Of a stretch of 64,000 bases of DNA, positions 9,318 to 17,881 are shown piece after piece. Each line of letters opens with the position of its first letter. Position 1 is the first letter of the stretch. The notes under the pieces were generated by a model, which made no database searches, was not told the origin of the DNA, and worked only from the letters and a program-made list of their open reading frames with translations. The position numbers were made by a program, and so were the translations under genes. Source of the stretch: Chryseobacterium ureilyticum (GTDB lineage: Bacteria > Bacteroidota > Bacteroidia > Flavobacteriales > Weeksellaceae); contig NZ_FTOL01000001.1 in NCBI RefSeq assembly GCF_900156735.1, positions 1,302,001-1,366,000 on the forward strand, written 5' to 3'.

Positions 9318-9758
9318 TTAAAATAAAATTGAAAAGAATTTTCTAAAACCTTTCAGTTTGCTATGAGACATTTCTTCTTTAATTTTTAAAATCTTTTCTA
9401 CAGTCTCAATCATTTTCTCACAAACTCTGGCATCTTTTACTAAATAATCAAATGCTCCGTACTTCAAGGCATTCACTGCTGTATCTATATTTTCCTGAGC
9501 AGAAACCATGATTACATAGATGTTGGGATCGTAACGTTTTATTTTTTTCAATACTTCAAAGCCATTAAGGTCTTCCATATTATGATCTAGAAAAATAATA
9601 TCGGGCTTCTGATAAAGTTCCTCAAGACATTCTTCTCCATTACTAAATGAAGTGATATTTTCATAATGATTATTTTTCAAATACTGTTCATATACCGTTG
9701 TGCAAAATCTATCATCATCTACAATAAAGAATTTTAAATTTTGATTATAAGTTTCCAT
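9318..9758 (-). CDS. Single-domain response regulator (CheY-like receiver)
   Basis: A 146-residue stand-alone receiver. The acidic pocket reads VDDD at 13-16, the phospho-acceptor is Asp58 in FLDHNM, the switch Ser is in VMVSAQ and the conserved Lys is in YLVKDA. No DNA-binding or enzymatic output domain follows, only a short basic tail. It lies 5 bases before the export lipoprotein gene and downstream of the hybrid kinase, so it is the likely phosphorelay target or phosphate sink that links the sensory module to exopolysaccharide production. It may act through protein contact, since no output domain is present. The receiver is clearly related in sequence to that of the sigma-54 regulator upstream. 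Confidence 0.87.
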   Translation of the reverse strand: METYNQNLKFFIVDDDRFCTTVYEQYLKNNHYENITSFSNGEECLEELYQKPDIIFLDHNMEDLNGFEVLKKIKRYDPNIYVIMVSAQENIDTAVNALKYGAFDYLVKDARVCEKMIETVEKILKIKEEMSHSKLKGFRKFFSILF

Positions 9759-9858
9759 CTTTTTTTATTTGAAAACTATATCTCCACTTTCATACCTTTG
9801 CATAAAATATTAAAAATCAACATATTAATAAAATAACAAAATCCAAAATATAGAATCT

Positions 9859-9873
9859 TTCCAAATTTTGGAA
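9859..9873. promoter_or_regulatory. 15-bp palindrome upstream of the receiver/EPS operon
   Basis: A perfect inverted repeat, TTCCAAA-T-TTTGGAA, sits in the 126-base gap between the hybrid kinase gene and the receiver gene, about 100 bases upstream of the latter. It could be an operator for the exopolysaccharide operon or the stem of a weak terminator for the kinase gene. The stem is AT-rich and followed by T-rich sequence on both strands, so neither reading is secure. Confidence 0.35.
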
Positions 9874-9884
9874 TCTCTTTTATT

Positions 9885-12800
9885 TTATTTTACTTTTTCC
9901 TGCAATTGTTCAATTACCTGAATAAGTGTAGTCTTTATCTCTTTAAACAGCTCATAAAGCTCAGAAAACTTAATACTTTTTTCTTTAGCATTCATTTCAA
10001 GATCTTTTACTTTCTCCTTAATTGAATAAATTCCAAATCCCTCAATACTTGGTTTTATTTTATGCATTAATCTTGAAATTTCAGCATAATCTTTTTCTTT
10101 GAATGCTTTATCAACCAAAGGAATAGTTTCCTGGATCTGAGTAATAAATATGGAAAGCATCTTTTGAATAAATTCTTCATCATCTCTCGCCAGTTCTTCA
10201 ATACTGCTTAAATTATAAAGTTTTTGTTCTCTATCTTTTTCATCTTCTGCAATAGCATTTTTAGTATGTTTATAAATAATTTTTAGCAGTTCCTCTTCAT
10301 TAAAAGGTTTGGTTATATAATCATTCATTCCAACGGACATACATTTATCAATTTCTGTTCTGAATGCATTTGCTGTAAGAGCAATAATAGGTGTTTTAAG
10401 TCTAAGCTTATTCCGAAGTATTTTAGTTGCTTCCACACCATCTAATTCCGGCATCTGTATATCCATTAAAATGATGTCAAACTTTTCTTTTGCAAGAATA
10501 TCAATCGCAATATGGCCATTATCAGCTTTAGTAACTTCACAACCCAAATATCTGAGTGAGTTCTCAGCAACAAGTTGATTGATCTCATTGTCTTCTACAA
10601 GCAAAACATTTACCCCTTTAATTGATATATCATTATTTTCTGTAGTAATCTTTGTTAAAGACTTCTCAGTACTTTTTTCCAAATTCAATATTATTGTCGT
10701 TTTGGTTCCCACATTCTTTGTACTTTCAATGTCGATTTTTCCTTTCATCAGAGTAACCAGCTCTTTGGTAATTGCCATACCTAAACCGGTACCGCCATAT
10801 TTCCTTGAAACAGAACCATCCTCCTGATTGAATTTTTTAAAAATATTTTTTACATACTCTTCACTCATCCCTATTCCGGTATCAGAGATAATAATTGAAA
10901 TCGTCTGATAATTGGATGAATCTTTGAGTACCGCACAATCTATTACGATCTCTCCCCGATCCGTAAACTTTAAAGAATTACCAAGAATATTGTAGAAAAT
11001 CTGTTCTATTTTTAAAGAGTCCCCTTTAAACTGTGGAGCAAGATAATCTGCAAAAATTGTTTTAAGCTTTATCCCTTTCTCTTTCGCCTTTGATTCAAGA
11101 ACAGTGAGAACATCATGAATACTTTTTTTTATTGAAAAAGAGTGCACATTTAAAGACATTTCTCCTGATTCAATTTTTGATATATCCAGAATATTATTAA
11201 TGATAGATAATAAATGCTGTGAAGCACTATAGCTATTCTCAACAAATTGATTTTGAGTAGCATTTAAATCAAGTCTTTTCAGTTCTCTTAAAAAACCAAT
11301 AATACCATTGAGGGGCGTTCTAATTTCATGGCTCATGTTGGCCAGAAAAACTTCTTTTGCTTTTGAAGCTTCTATAGCTTTTGCTTTTTCTTTTTTTAAG
11401 TCTTCTTCTAATTTTTTTTGATCTGTAATATCGAGATGAATACCTATAGAACCCAGAAGATTCCCATGATCATCATAATTGGGGGCTCCGCTTATTGCCC
11501 ACCATCTGATTTCTCCTCTCTTATTTTTTACAGGAAGCTGATATACACTTGAAACTCCTTTTTTTCTTAATTGGATTTGATCCTGTACAAACTGAAGATT
11601 ATTGTCTCCGTATACAAATAGCTCAGAGGGACTTTTGCCTATTAATTCATCCGGATCATAACCGGATACATTACAAAAACTTTGATTGGCATAGCGGATT
11701 GTTTCGTTATTGTCTACTTCCAGCAACCCCAAATTCATATTGGCAATGATGTTCCTGTATTTTTCCTCTTGTCTCCTGATACGATCTTCCGCTCCCTTTC
11801 TTTCAGAAATATCTTTAATGAAATAGCAGTAATATTTGTTATCATCCTGTTCTACAGCAATAACCGATATTTCTACCGTTAGTTCATCTCCGTTTTTTTT
11901 GATAATATTTTGCTCTACTTGTTTATTTAGAAATAACCCGTGAAGCGTTTTATCTGCTTTCGGAAGAATTTTTTCAAGAATTTTTTTGCCTTCCACTTCT
12001 TCTTTTGTCCAGCCGAAAGTAGAAACCGCACTTTTATTCCAAAAAGTGATTTCTCCATTATGATTAGTAATGATGATGGCACTCATGGCAGAATCCATAA
12101 TCATTCTGTTGCGTTCTTCACTTTGTCTGAGCTGGTTTTGGGTAACAACACGTTCCGTTATATCATTATATTTCCAGAGATGTCCTTTGTAATGATCATT
12201 AATGAAAATAGGAATATAATGTCTTTCTAAAAATTTTCCATCCCGTGTTTCCAAGAGTTCATTGGTTACGATTTTCTTTTCCTTAAGTATTTGATTAATT
12301 CTCTGGACAAAATAATCTTCATTCTTAAACAGAGCTTTAGATTCTTCTGCAGAATTTGTACAATCTAGTCCGATCATATCATCTACGGAAATAGGAATAT
12401 TAAACATTTTGCAAAACAAATCATTGGTAAATATAATTTGTCTGTTCTCATCTTCCATTAATATTCCCGACTGTAAATTCGCCAATAGCTTTTTCAGAAT
12501 TTCTACTGTTCTGGAAAGGCTTCTCTCAAGAACAAGGCGCTCACGGACATTGACAAGAACCTGAGTAAAAATGGTGAGTAAATTTTTCTCCGTGTCCGAT
12601 AGCTCATAGTAATTTTTTACAAAATCAAATCCCACAAAACCTAAGCATTCATTTTGCATCATGGCAGGAATCACAAGCAGACTTTTGATTTTTTGTTCCT
12701 TTAAAAGATATTTAAGCTCGTTCTCCGGCAATTCCTGAATATCTGGATAATAGATACTTTCTCCTTTTTTATTGATTTCCACCCATTCACTGATGATTTC

Positions 12801-13463
12801 AAGAGGTACATTCTGCAAGTTGTCTATTTGAGGATCTATTCCCTCATTGCAGTACTCATAAACATTGGAACAGGTATTTTCTGCAAAATCATATCTGAAA
12901 ATATAGCTCCTGTCTGCCTTTACAAATTCTGACATCTCTTTAAGAGATTTATTCACACTTTCGGATACCTCTTCTATAGGAATATTAATATACCCTGAAG
13001 ATATATTCATCAGCAGTTTCTGAAACTCCAGTTGCTTGTTAAGCTGTTCCTGCAAAAAAAATCTTTTTCTCAACTGTTCAGATACATAAGAAGACAGCTC
13101 TGTAAGGTCGTCAGAATCCAGATATTCAATTGCAGGATCAAGAATTTTGATGGACTCATAAAGATTGGAGATCGACTTTTGCTTTAAAATGTTTTCATTT
13201 TTAAGGTTGATGTAGATTGCCTGATACTCTTCCTCACTTTGTTTAAAAGCATGATCCATGATCTCTTTATCCCTTTCAAAAGATTGATAAGACTGATTGA
13301 CAGCATTGATGAAATTTTTGAACTGCGGATGAGACTCCCAGTCTTCTGTAAGATATTTTTTGAGCTGTCTTTTTAACAGGTTGTGAAAATCCGGTTCCAT
13401 TTTATTCAGTTTCGTTAACGGTGGTAATGGTAATAGTCTGGTTGTGTAAGGCACAATCATCAA
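9885..13463 (-). CDS. GAF/PAS hybrid sensor histidine kinase with receiver and Hpt domains
   Basis: A 1192-residue soluble hybrid kinase. Order: N-terminal helical region (1-140), GAF-like domain (about 145-310), three PAS domains (about 325-440, 450-560, 570-685), HisKA with His712 in MSHEIRTPLNG, HATPase (N box around 823-832, DTGIGM at 861-866, GGTGLGM at 890-896), a receiver with Asp1001 in LMDIQMPELDG, and an Hpt domain with His1134 in LMHKIKP. All four phosphorelay residues are present, so it can autophosphorylate and pass phosphate through its own receiver and Hpt to an outside receiver, probably one of the two encoded alongside. No membrane segment is seen, so the signal is likely cytoplasmic. 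Met22 (start at 13400, MEPDFHNLLKRQLKKYL) is a plausible alternative start. Confidence 0.9.
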   Translation of the reverse strand: MMIVPYTTRLLPLPPLTKLNKMEPDFHNLLKRQLKKYLTEDWESHPQFKNFINAVNQSYQSFERDKEIMDHAFKQSEEEYQAIYINLKNENILKQKSISNLYESIKILDPAIEYLDSDDLTELSSYVSEQLRKRFFLQEQLNKQLEFQKLLMNISSGYINIPIEEVSESVNKSLKEMSEFVKADRSYIFRYDFAENTCSNVYEYCNEGIDPQIDNLQNVPLEIISEWVEINKKGESIYYPDIQELPENELKYLLKEQKIKSLLVIPAMMQNECLGFVGFDFVKNYYELSDTEKNLLTIFTQVLVNVRERLVLERSLSRTVEILKKLLANLQSGILMEDENRQIIFTNDLFCKMFNIPISVDDMIGLDCTNSAEESKALFKNEDYFVQRINQILKEKKIVTNELLETRDGKFLERHYIPIFINDHYKGHLWKYNDITERVVTQNQLRQSEERNRMIMDSAMSAIIITNHNGEITFWNKSAVSTFGWTKEEVEGKKILEKILPKADKTLHGLFLNKQVEQNIIKKNGDELTVEISVIAVEQDDNKYYCYFIKDISERKGAEDRIRRQEEKYRNIIANMNLGLLEVDNNETIRYANQSFCNVSGYDPDELIGKSPSELFVYGDNNLQFVQDQIQLRKKGVSSVYQLPVKNKRGEIRWWAISGAPNYDDHGNLLGSIGIHLDITDQKKLEEDLKKEKAKAIEASKAKEVFLANMSHEIRTPLNGIIGFLRELKRLDLNATQNQFVENSYSASQHLLSIINNILDISKIESGEMSLNVHSFSIKKSIHDVLTVLESKAKEKGIKLKTIFADYLAPQFKGDSLKIEQIFYNILGNSLKFTDRGEIVIDCAVLKDSSNYQTISIIISDTGIGMSEEYVKNIFKKFNQEDGSVSRKYGGTGLGMAITKELVTLMKGKIDIESTKNVGTKTTIILNLEKSTEKSLTKITTENNDISIKGVNVLLVEDNEINQLVAENSLRYLGCEVTKADNGHIAIDILAKEKFDIILMDIQMPELDGVEATKILRNKLRLKTPIIALTANAFRTEIDKCMSVGMNDYITKPFNEEELLKIIYKHTKNAIAEDEKDREQKLYNLSSIEELARDDEEFIQKMLSIFITQIQETIPLVDKAFKEKDYAEISRLMHKIKPSIEGFGIYSIKEKVKDLEMNAKEKSIKFSELYELFKEIKTTLIQVIEQLQEKVK

Positions 13464-13505
13464 AGGGCTTCAGAGGAGATATTTCACCATAAGAATAAAA
13501 ACCGG

Positions 13506-14537
13506 TTATATTGTTTTGCTTCCCAATACCTCTCTCACAATTTCTACTTCTTCCGCAATCCGTTCACCAAGAACCAGTTTTCGTCCAACACAACTTACAA
13601 TAATTGCTAAGCTAGCGCCTGAATTTATCGCCAAACACGCCTCCGCTGCAGCATTAGCAGCATCTATCAGTCTATCCATATTGGCTTTCATAAATCTTAC
13701 CTTACTTCCTTCCGGCAAATCTCCTGCAAAGATCATATTACCCTCATCATTAATCGATAAAATAGTTCTCACCACAGGATCTGAATCTTCCGAAATTTTT
13801 AACGAAAGAGGAAAAAGTAATGCCGAGCCAGGTAATTCTTCAGCATATTTTCCTAAATATTTCTTATAAAGATCTAGTGCATTTCTGTTATCTATTTCAT
13901 AAAGAATATTTTTTTCAGATTTGGTCACTGTTCTTTCTAAGCCAAAGCTTTCCCAGCCTCCATAAGATGCATGAACAAGTTCTAATTGATCCCCATAAAA
14001 GCCAATTGCTACAATTTTATCTGATGCAGGAACCTGATTAAGCCCCACGACTGTTTTCTCAAACTTATCACTATCACCGGCAAGGCCGCCAGAAATTAAA
14101 ACTTTATCAGGGCGGGCATTGTTCAGCCCTTCTACCAGCTTACTTCCATTAACGTTACTTCCGTCCGATAAGACAAATACCCATTTAAGATGATCATCAG
14201 AAAGATTTTCTATAAGTCTGTTTCCCGCTTCAAAACTATCCTGAAAATCATTAATATCTATTTGTGCCGTTCTGATTTGTGATGAAGAAAATTCCAGTAC
14301 TGTAATGGCTACCGTGTCGTCAAAGACTTCATTACAGAAAATTTCACCGGAAGAAGATGAAAGAGCAATATCAGCCTTAGGAAACATTTTTTTTACTTCA
14401 CAAAAAAATATAGGATCTTCCAATATATTTCTTGCACCATATCCTAATACAAGTACGGCACTCTGGTAATCTACCCCTTTATCATTTCGTTCAGATTCCC
14501 ATTTTCCATTTTTATAAAGTAATTTGGCAACTCTCAT
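13506..14537 (-). CDS. FIST-domain sensory protein
   Basis: A 343-residue protein with FIST_N (about residues 25-215) and FIST_C (about 220-330) features: the ALSSSSGEI and VFVLSDGSNVNGSKLVEGL region, then the GGLAGDSDKFEKTVVG segment and the C-terminal FAGDLPEGSKVRFMKAN and LAIIVSCVGRKLVLGER blocks. FIST proteins are thought to bind small ligands such as amino acids and feed two-component systems. Here the gene lies between the sigma-54 regulator (8-base gap) and the hybrid kinase (42-base gap), which points to a ligand-sensing partner of that kinase. It has no membrane segments. The ligand is unknown. Confidence 0.85.
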   Translation of the reverse strand: MRVAKLLYKNGKWESERNDKGVDYQSAVLVLGYGARNILEDPIFFCEVKKMFPKADIALSSSSGEIFCNEVFDDTVAITVLEFSSSQIRTAQIDINDFQDSFEAGNRLIENLSDDHLKWVFVLSDGSNVNGSKLVEGLNNARPDKVLISGGLAGDSDKFEKTVVGLNQVPASDKIVAIGFYGDQLELVHASYGGWESFGLERTVTKSEKNILYEIDNRNALDLYKKYLGKYAEELPGSALLFPLSLKISEDSDPVVRTILSINDEGNMIFAGDLPEGSKVRFMKANMDRLIDAANAAAEACLAINSGASLAIIVSCVGRKLVLGERIAEEVEIVREVLGSKTI

Positions 14538-14545
14538 GATTATTT

Positions 14546-15889
14546 TTAGTTTGTTTTGGGTACACTATTGATTACATTATAGACTGTTGATTTTCCTATA
14601 TCTAAAATCTTTGCCGTCTTGATGACATCATTATTATTCTTTTTCAAAAAATGAAGGATAATATCTGTGGTATATTGTTTTAATGTTTTATGCCCGGTAA
14701 GAAATGTTTCAGCTTCTTTTTCAAGATGATAAAAGTTGATATCATCTGCCTCTATTTCATTGCCTTCTGCCATTACACAGGCAAGATCTATTACAGATTT
14801 CAACTCTCTAACGTTTCCTGGAAAACTATATTTCAAAAGCTTTTTTTTAGCATCAGAAGATAAATTAAGTGGCTTAACTTTATTTTCTTTGGAAAAAGAA
14901 TCAATAAAATGTTTAGCCAAAATCAGCACATCCTGGTCTCTATCTCTAAGTGGGGGTAATGCTATTGGAAGGCCTACAATCCTATAATAAAGGTCTTCCC
15001 GAAAGTTTCCTTTTTTAACCTCACTGGCCAGATCTTTATGGGTTGCAATAATCAAGCGAATATCAAGTTTAATTTTTTGAGTTCCTCCTACTCTGACAAT
15101 CTCTCTTTCCTGCAATGCGCGAAGAAGTTTGCTTTGAAGATTAAAATCCAATTCTGCAATTTCATCTAAAAAGATCGTTCCTCCGTTTGCTTGTTCAAAT
15201 TTTCCAATTGATCGATCATTAGCTCCTGTAAAAGCTCCTTTTTCATGCCCAAAAAATTCGCTTTCCATAAGATCTTTAGGAATTGCGGCCATGTTAACAG
15301 CTACAAATGGTTTGCTTTTTCGGGTAGAATTAAAGTGAATTGCCTTGGCGACAACTTCTTTTCCTGTTCCTGTTTCTCCGGTAACTGAAACATTAATATT
15401 TGAGTTAAGAGCCTTGCTAATCTTGGAAAATATAGCTTTTAAGGAGTCACTTTGTCCAATAATTGTTTTCTCAAAGCTATATTTTTTTTCAAGCTCCTCT
15501 TTTAAGTCTTCAACTTCCTGCTTCAATGAAATATTTTCCTTGAGCCGAATAATTGAACTCCACAAAAGTTCTTTAGTATGTTCGTTTTTAACAATATAGT
15601 CTTTTGCCCCCTGCTTAAGAAAATTAATTGCCACTGAAATATTTTCCTGACCACTAATAACAATTATGGGCAGATTTGGATACACATTTTTTATCTGCTT
15701 AAAAAGTTCATCTCCCTGTATATCAGGTAAACCAAAATCAATACAGATAATATCCGGATTACGATACAACTCGGAAAGACAATCTTTGGCTGTATTATAT
15801 AAGAAAACTTCATAATCAGGATTGAGCTGAAGATGATACTTAAGCATTTCTCCAAAGAAGGGATCATCATCTACTAAGAATATTTTCAT
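14546..15889 (-). CDS. Sigma-54-dependent response regulator (NtrC family)
   Basis: A 447-residue transcriptional activator. The receiver (1-115) has Asp51 in ICIDFGLPD. The AAA+ domain has Walker A GETGTGKE (171-178), the sigma-54 contact loop GAFTGA (218-223) and Walker B TIFLDEIAEL (238-247). A Fis-type helix-turn-helix ends the protein (VIKTAKILDIGKSTVYNVI). It should activate RpoN-dependent promoters when phosphorylated. It is the first gene of the sensory and exopolysaccharide block, so it may control that block or a distant target. I did not find a convincing -24/-12 GG-N10-GC element in front of the exopolysaccharide genes. Confidence 0.93.
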   Translation of the reverse strand: MKIFLVDDDPFFGEMLKYHLQLNPDYEVFLYNTAKDCLSELYRNPDIICIDFGLPDIQGDELFKQIKNVYPNLPIIVISGQENISVAINFLKQGAKDYIVKNEHTKELLWSSIIRLKENISLKQEVEDLKEELEKKYSFEKTIIGQSDSLKAIFSKISKALNSNINVSVTGETGTGKEVVAKAIHFNSTRKSKPFVAVNMAAIPKDLMESEFFGHEKGAFTGANDRSIGKFEQANGGTIFLDEIAELDFNLQSKLLRALQEREIVRVGGTQKIKLDIRLIIATHKDLASEVKKGNFREDLYYRIVGLPIALPPLRDRDQDVLILAKHFIDSFSKENKVKPLNLSSDAKKKLLKYSFPGNVRELKSVIDLACVMAEGNEIEADDINFYHLEKEAETFLTGHKTLKQYTTDIILHFLKKNNNDVIKTAKILDIGKSTVYNVINSVPKTN

Positions 15890-16430
15890 TATGGTTATTA
15901 GTTGATATTACTAAAATAGTGATTTTTATTCATTCATATATGAATTATTTTTCATTTATTTAATTATATCTTCAATACAATAAAATCTTTTCTAAAAAGT
16001 GATAAACTTCTAAATCTTTTGTAATTTATTGAAATAAACCAGATCATATCTATAGGATAAAAAATACCCCCTCTAACAAAATAATTTAAAACAACCGAAA
16101 CTTATTCTTTTTGAAATTGGACATTCTTAATTGTTTGAATATTTTAATGATAATTGAATATAAAAATGATACCTCAAAAAAATAACAATCCTTTCTAAGG
16201 TCAACTGTATAACGTTTTTGGCTGAGACCCTTAACAGGTTATTACAGCATGCGAACAATTTAATAATAAGGAATATTTAGCCCTTATCCATTCAAAAATT
16301 TGTAGAATCTTTGTGCGAAAGTAAAAGACAATCGAAGTTAAATAGATTCCAACAACGTCAATCTCTATCTTTTTTTATACTCAAGATTATATTGCTTATA
16401 GTTTAAAGTATATGAAAATTACTAGACAAA
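15890..16430. other. Intergenic, no gene recognised
   Basis: About 540 AT-rich bases upstream of the sigma-54 regulator. It must hold that gene's promoter. I see no open frame with protein-like composition, no RNA gene and no strong hairpin in it. Confidence 0.5.
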
Positions 16431-16557
16431 AATGAGCTTTGTAATTCTTTTTTTATTTGGCTCAAGCGAATCAAATCATCGATAAAAGTGTTTGAAGATA
16501 CGCTCGTCTTGGTCGCACAACAAAAAAATCGTTACTTTTTAAGTAGCGATTTTTTTA
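16431..16557. repeat. Dispersed intergenic repeat, copy R1, with terminator-like hairpin
   Basis: This copy carries the shared core AAAAGTGTTTGAAGATACGC and its flanks (TTTGGCTCAA upstream, TCGTCTTGGTC downstream), also found near 29.6, 41.2 and 57.0 kb in the same orientation. It is followed by a 10-bp hairpin at 16528-16550 and a T run, a good intrinsic terminator for plus-strand transcription. On the reverse strand the core reads TKTSVSSNTFIDDLIRLSQ without a stop, the same peptide as in the other copies. The gene-poor setting suggests a relic or a short element rather than the 3' end of a local gene. Confidence 0.7.
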
Positions 16558-16785
16558 TTATTAACCATGATAGCATTAATTCCTGCCATACTATATAGTT
16601 CTGTACATTTTTTCGGATAAAGCGAAAAAGTTGGGACTAGTAAAAATCTATACTTTTTATGGAGCCAACAGGTCTTTTTTTTTAATCGCAAAGAAAGATG
16701 CTTCAAAGGTTTTATTTTAGGGATTATTACAACAACATGAGCTAAAAGGCTTTAATTGGCTTTGAATAGCCTTAATATATACAAA

Positions 16786-16805
16786 GAACCTCCCAAAGGA
16801 GGCTC
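16786..16805 (-). terminator. Intrinsic terminator-like hairpin
   Basis: On the minus strand an 8-bp stem (GAGCCTCC/GGGAGGTTC with one G-U pair, 4-base loop) is followed by a short T-rich stretch. It lies just downstream of the Cys-rich gene fragment and would end its transcript. Confidence 0.5.
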
Positions 16806-16881
16806 TTCATAAAATCAGTAGAAACTTGAATAATTCAAGCATACAAATATAAAAAATCCCAGGATCTCTCCCAGGATAAAT

Positions 16882-17019
16882 CTAATAGCAGCCTTTACAT
16901 TTGCTTTTATCAACATATACTTTATTACCGGATGAATTGGTATAATAACAACCTCCTTTATCTCCCACATGTAAAGTATGACCATTATAAGAACATCCTG
17001 AATTGCAATCACAATAAGC
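16882..17019 (-). pseudogene. Cys-rich small secreted protein, 5' end missing
   Basis: The minus strand encodes 45 residues without a start codon: CDCNSGCSYNGHTLHVGDKGG, then CYYTNSSGNKVYVDKSKC and KGCY. The GHTxHVGDKGGxYYxNxxGNKxYVDK pattern resembles the short PBCV-type basic adaptor repeat found in small secreted Bacteroidota proteins. The seven cysteines suggest an exported, disulfide-bonded or metal-binding product. An in-frame stop lies directly before the first Ala codon, and a separate terminator hairpin is 24 bases upstream, so the signal peptide has been lost. The long AT-rich frame on the same strand in another phase is not protein-like. Family assignment is tentative. Confidence 0.5.
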
Positions 17020-17042
17020 TTATATTATAACGGTCATAAAAA

Positions 17043-17065
17043 AGCCTCCCGTGTCAATAGGAAGG
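17043..17065 (-). terminator. Intrinsic terminator on minus strand
   Basis: GCCTTCC and GGGAGGC form a 7-bp stem (one G-U pair) with a 9-base loop, followed by TTTTTT on the minus strand. No intact minus-strand gene is left directly upstream, so it is likely a relic of a deleted gene. Confidence 0.55.
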
Positions 17066-17233
17066 CAAAAGTTCAAAATGAATTATACGTAAAGTGATGT
17101 AGTGTTAAACAAGTTTTCTCTTAAAAACCTGTTTAAACAGTAACAATGCGTATGCCACATACATCACTGTTTATAGAAAATTGCTTTTTTTAGTATATTT
17201 TAACACTCCTGCTTTACCTATCAATTTAAGGCT

Positions 17234-17443
17234 ATGTCAGTAAATAAATACTCTGTACAACACCAATGCTTTTTACCTTTTACTTACAACAGGTTTGAAG
17301 AATAAAAGGGGCTTAGCTTAGAGAATATCAGAGAACTAAATGAGAATTTATTTGAGGAAGTTTTTAATGAGGAAGATGATTTTGTAGAGCAAAAAGAGAT
17401 GATTCAAGCAACAAAGCATCCCCCTATTATGACCGTCAAATAA
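17234..17443 (+). pseudogene. Small acidic protein gene with in-frame stop
   Basis: From ATG the frame reads MSVNKYSVQHQCFLPFTYNR then FEE, a TAA at 17303-17305, and continues in the same frame as KGLSLENIRELNENLFEEVF, NEEDDFVEQKEMIQATKHPP and IMTVK to a second TAA. The second half is amphipathic, acidic and clearly protein-like, and it has no start of its own. The simplest reading is a 69-codon gene broken by one nonsense mutation. Function unknown; I do not recognise the family. Confidence 0.4.
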
Positions 17444-17550
17444 TTTTGGTCTAAATAACAATTAATCAGCCATCCCTATATACATCTTATTTCAGTTCCC
17501 ATACATCAATTGATTCCAACATCCAAATTGAAAATCATTATCTTTAAACA

Positions 17551-17754
17551 ATGGAAAAGAGAGATCTACTCATCATAAAGTATCTATCAGAAGGTTATAA
17601 GATAACAGAAATCAGGGAACAGCTCATTACTTACCACTCTATCACCATCAGTAAAAGTTTAATTGAAAAACGATTAAATAAAATCTCTAAACAATATCAG
17701 GCAAAAACATTATTTCAATTAGCAGTTCTCCTCACTAAAGAAAAAATTATTTAA
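17551..17754 (+). CDS. Short LuxR-type helix-turn-helix protein
   Basis: A 67-residue basic protein whose length and pattern match a free-standing LuxR/GerE DNA-binding domain: DLLIIKYLSEGYKITEIREQL (first helices), then ISKSLIEKRLNKISKQYQ (recognition helix region) and FQLAVLLTKEKI. There is no receiver or other sensor part. It may be a small regulator, or the output half of a response regulator that has lost its receiver. The gene stands alone upstream of the secreted repeat protein, which is convergent to it. Starting at the ATG at 17551 puts the helix-turn-helix at the very N-terminus. Confidence 0.5.
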   Translation: MEKRDLLIIKYLSEGYKITEIREQLITYHSITISKSLIEKRLNKISKQYQAKTLFQLAVLLTKEKII

Positions 17755-17881
17755 AAAGATTAGCCAATACTAAACCAACCATTATGAAAATAAAACAATA
17801 TTTATTTCCTTAATTGTTGGTTTAATTTTGTTGCGTCTTCTTTTAGTAAACTTTATCAAAGAAGTAAATCAAATACAACTA

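Noticed and set aside
14546..15889. Sigma-54 (-24/-12) promoters in front of the EPS operon
   Set aside because: I looked for GG-N10-GC patterns upstream of the receiver and Wza-like genes and found none convincing.
16815..17012. 65-codon minus-strand frame with hydrophobic composition
   Set aside because: The neighbouring frame on the same strand (16882-17019) carries the clear Cys-rich, Gly-rich protein pattern, so this one is its shadow.
17303..17305. In-frame TAA (and TAG at 23283) as recoding or selenocysteine/pyrrolysine sites
   Set aside because: Neither is TGA with a SECIS-like hairpin, the region is full of decayed genes, and simple nonsense mutation is enough.
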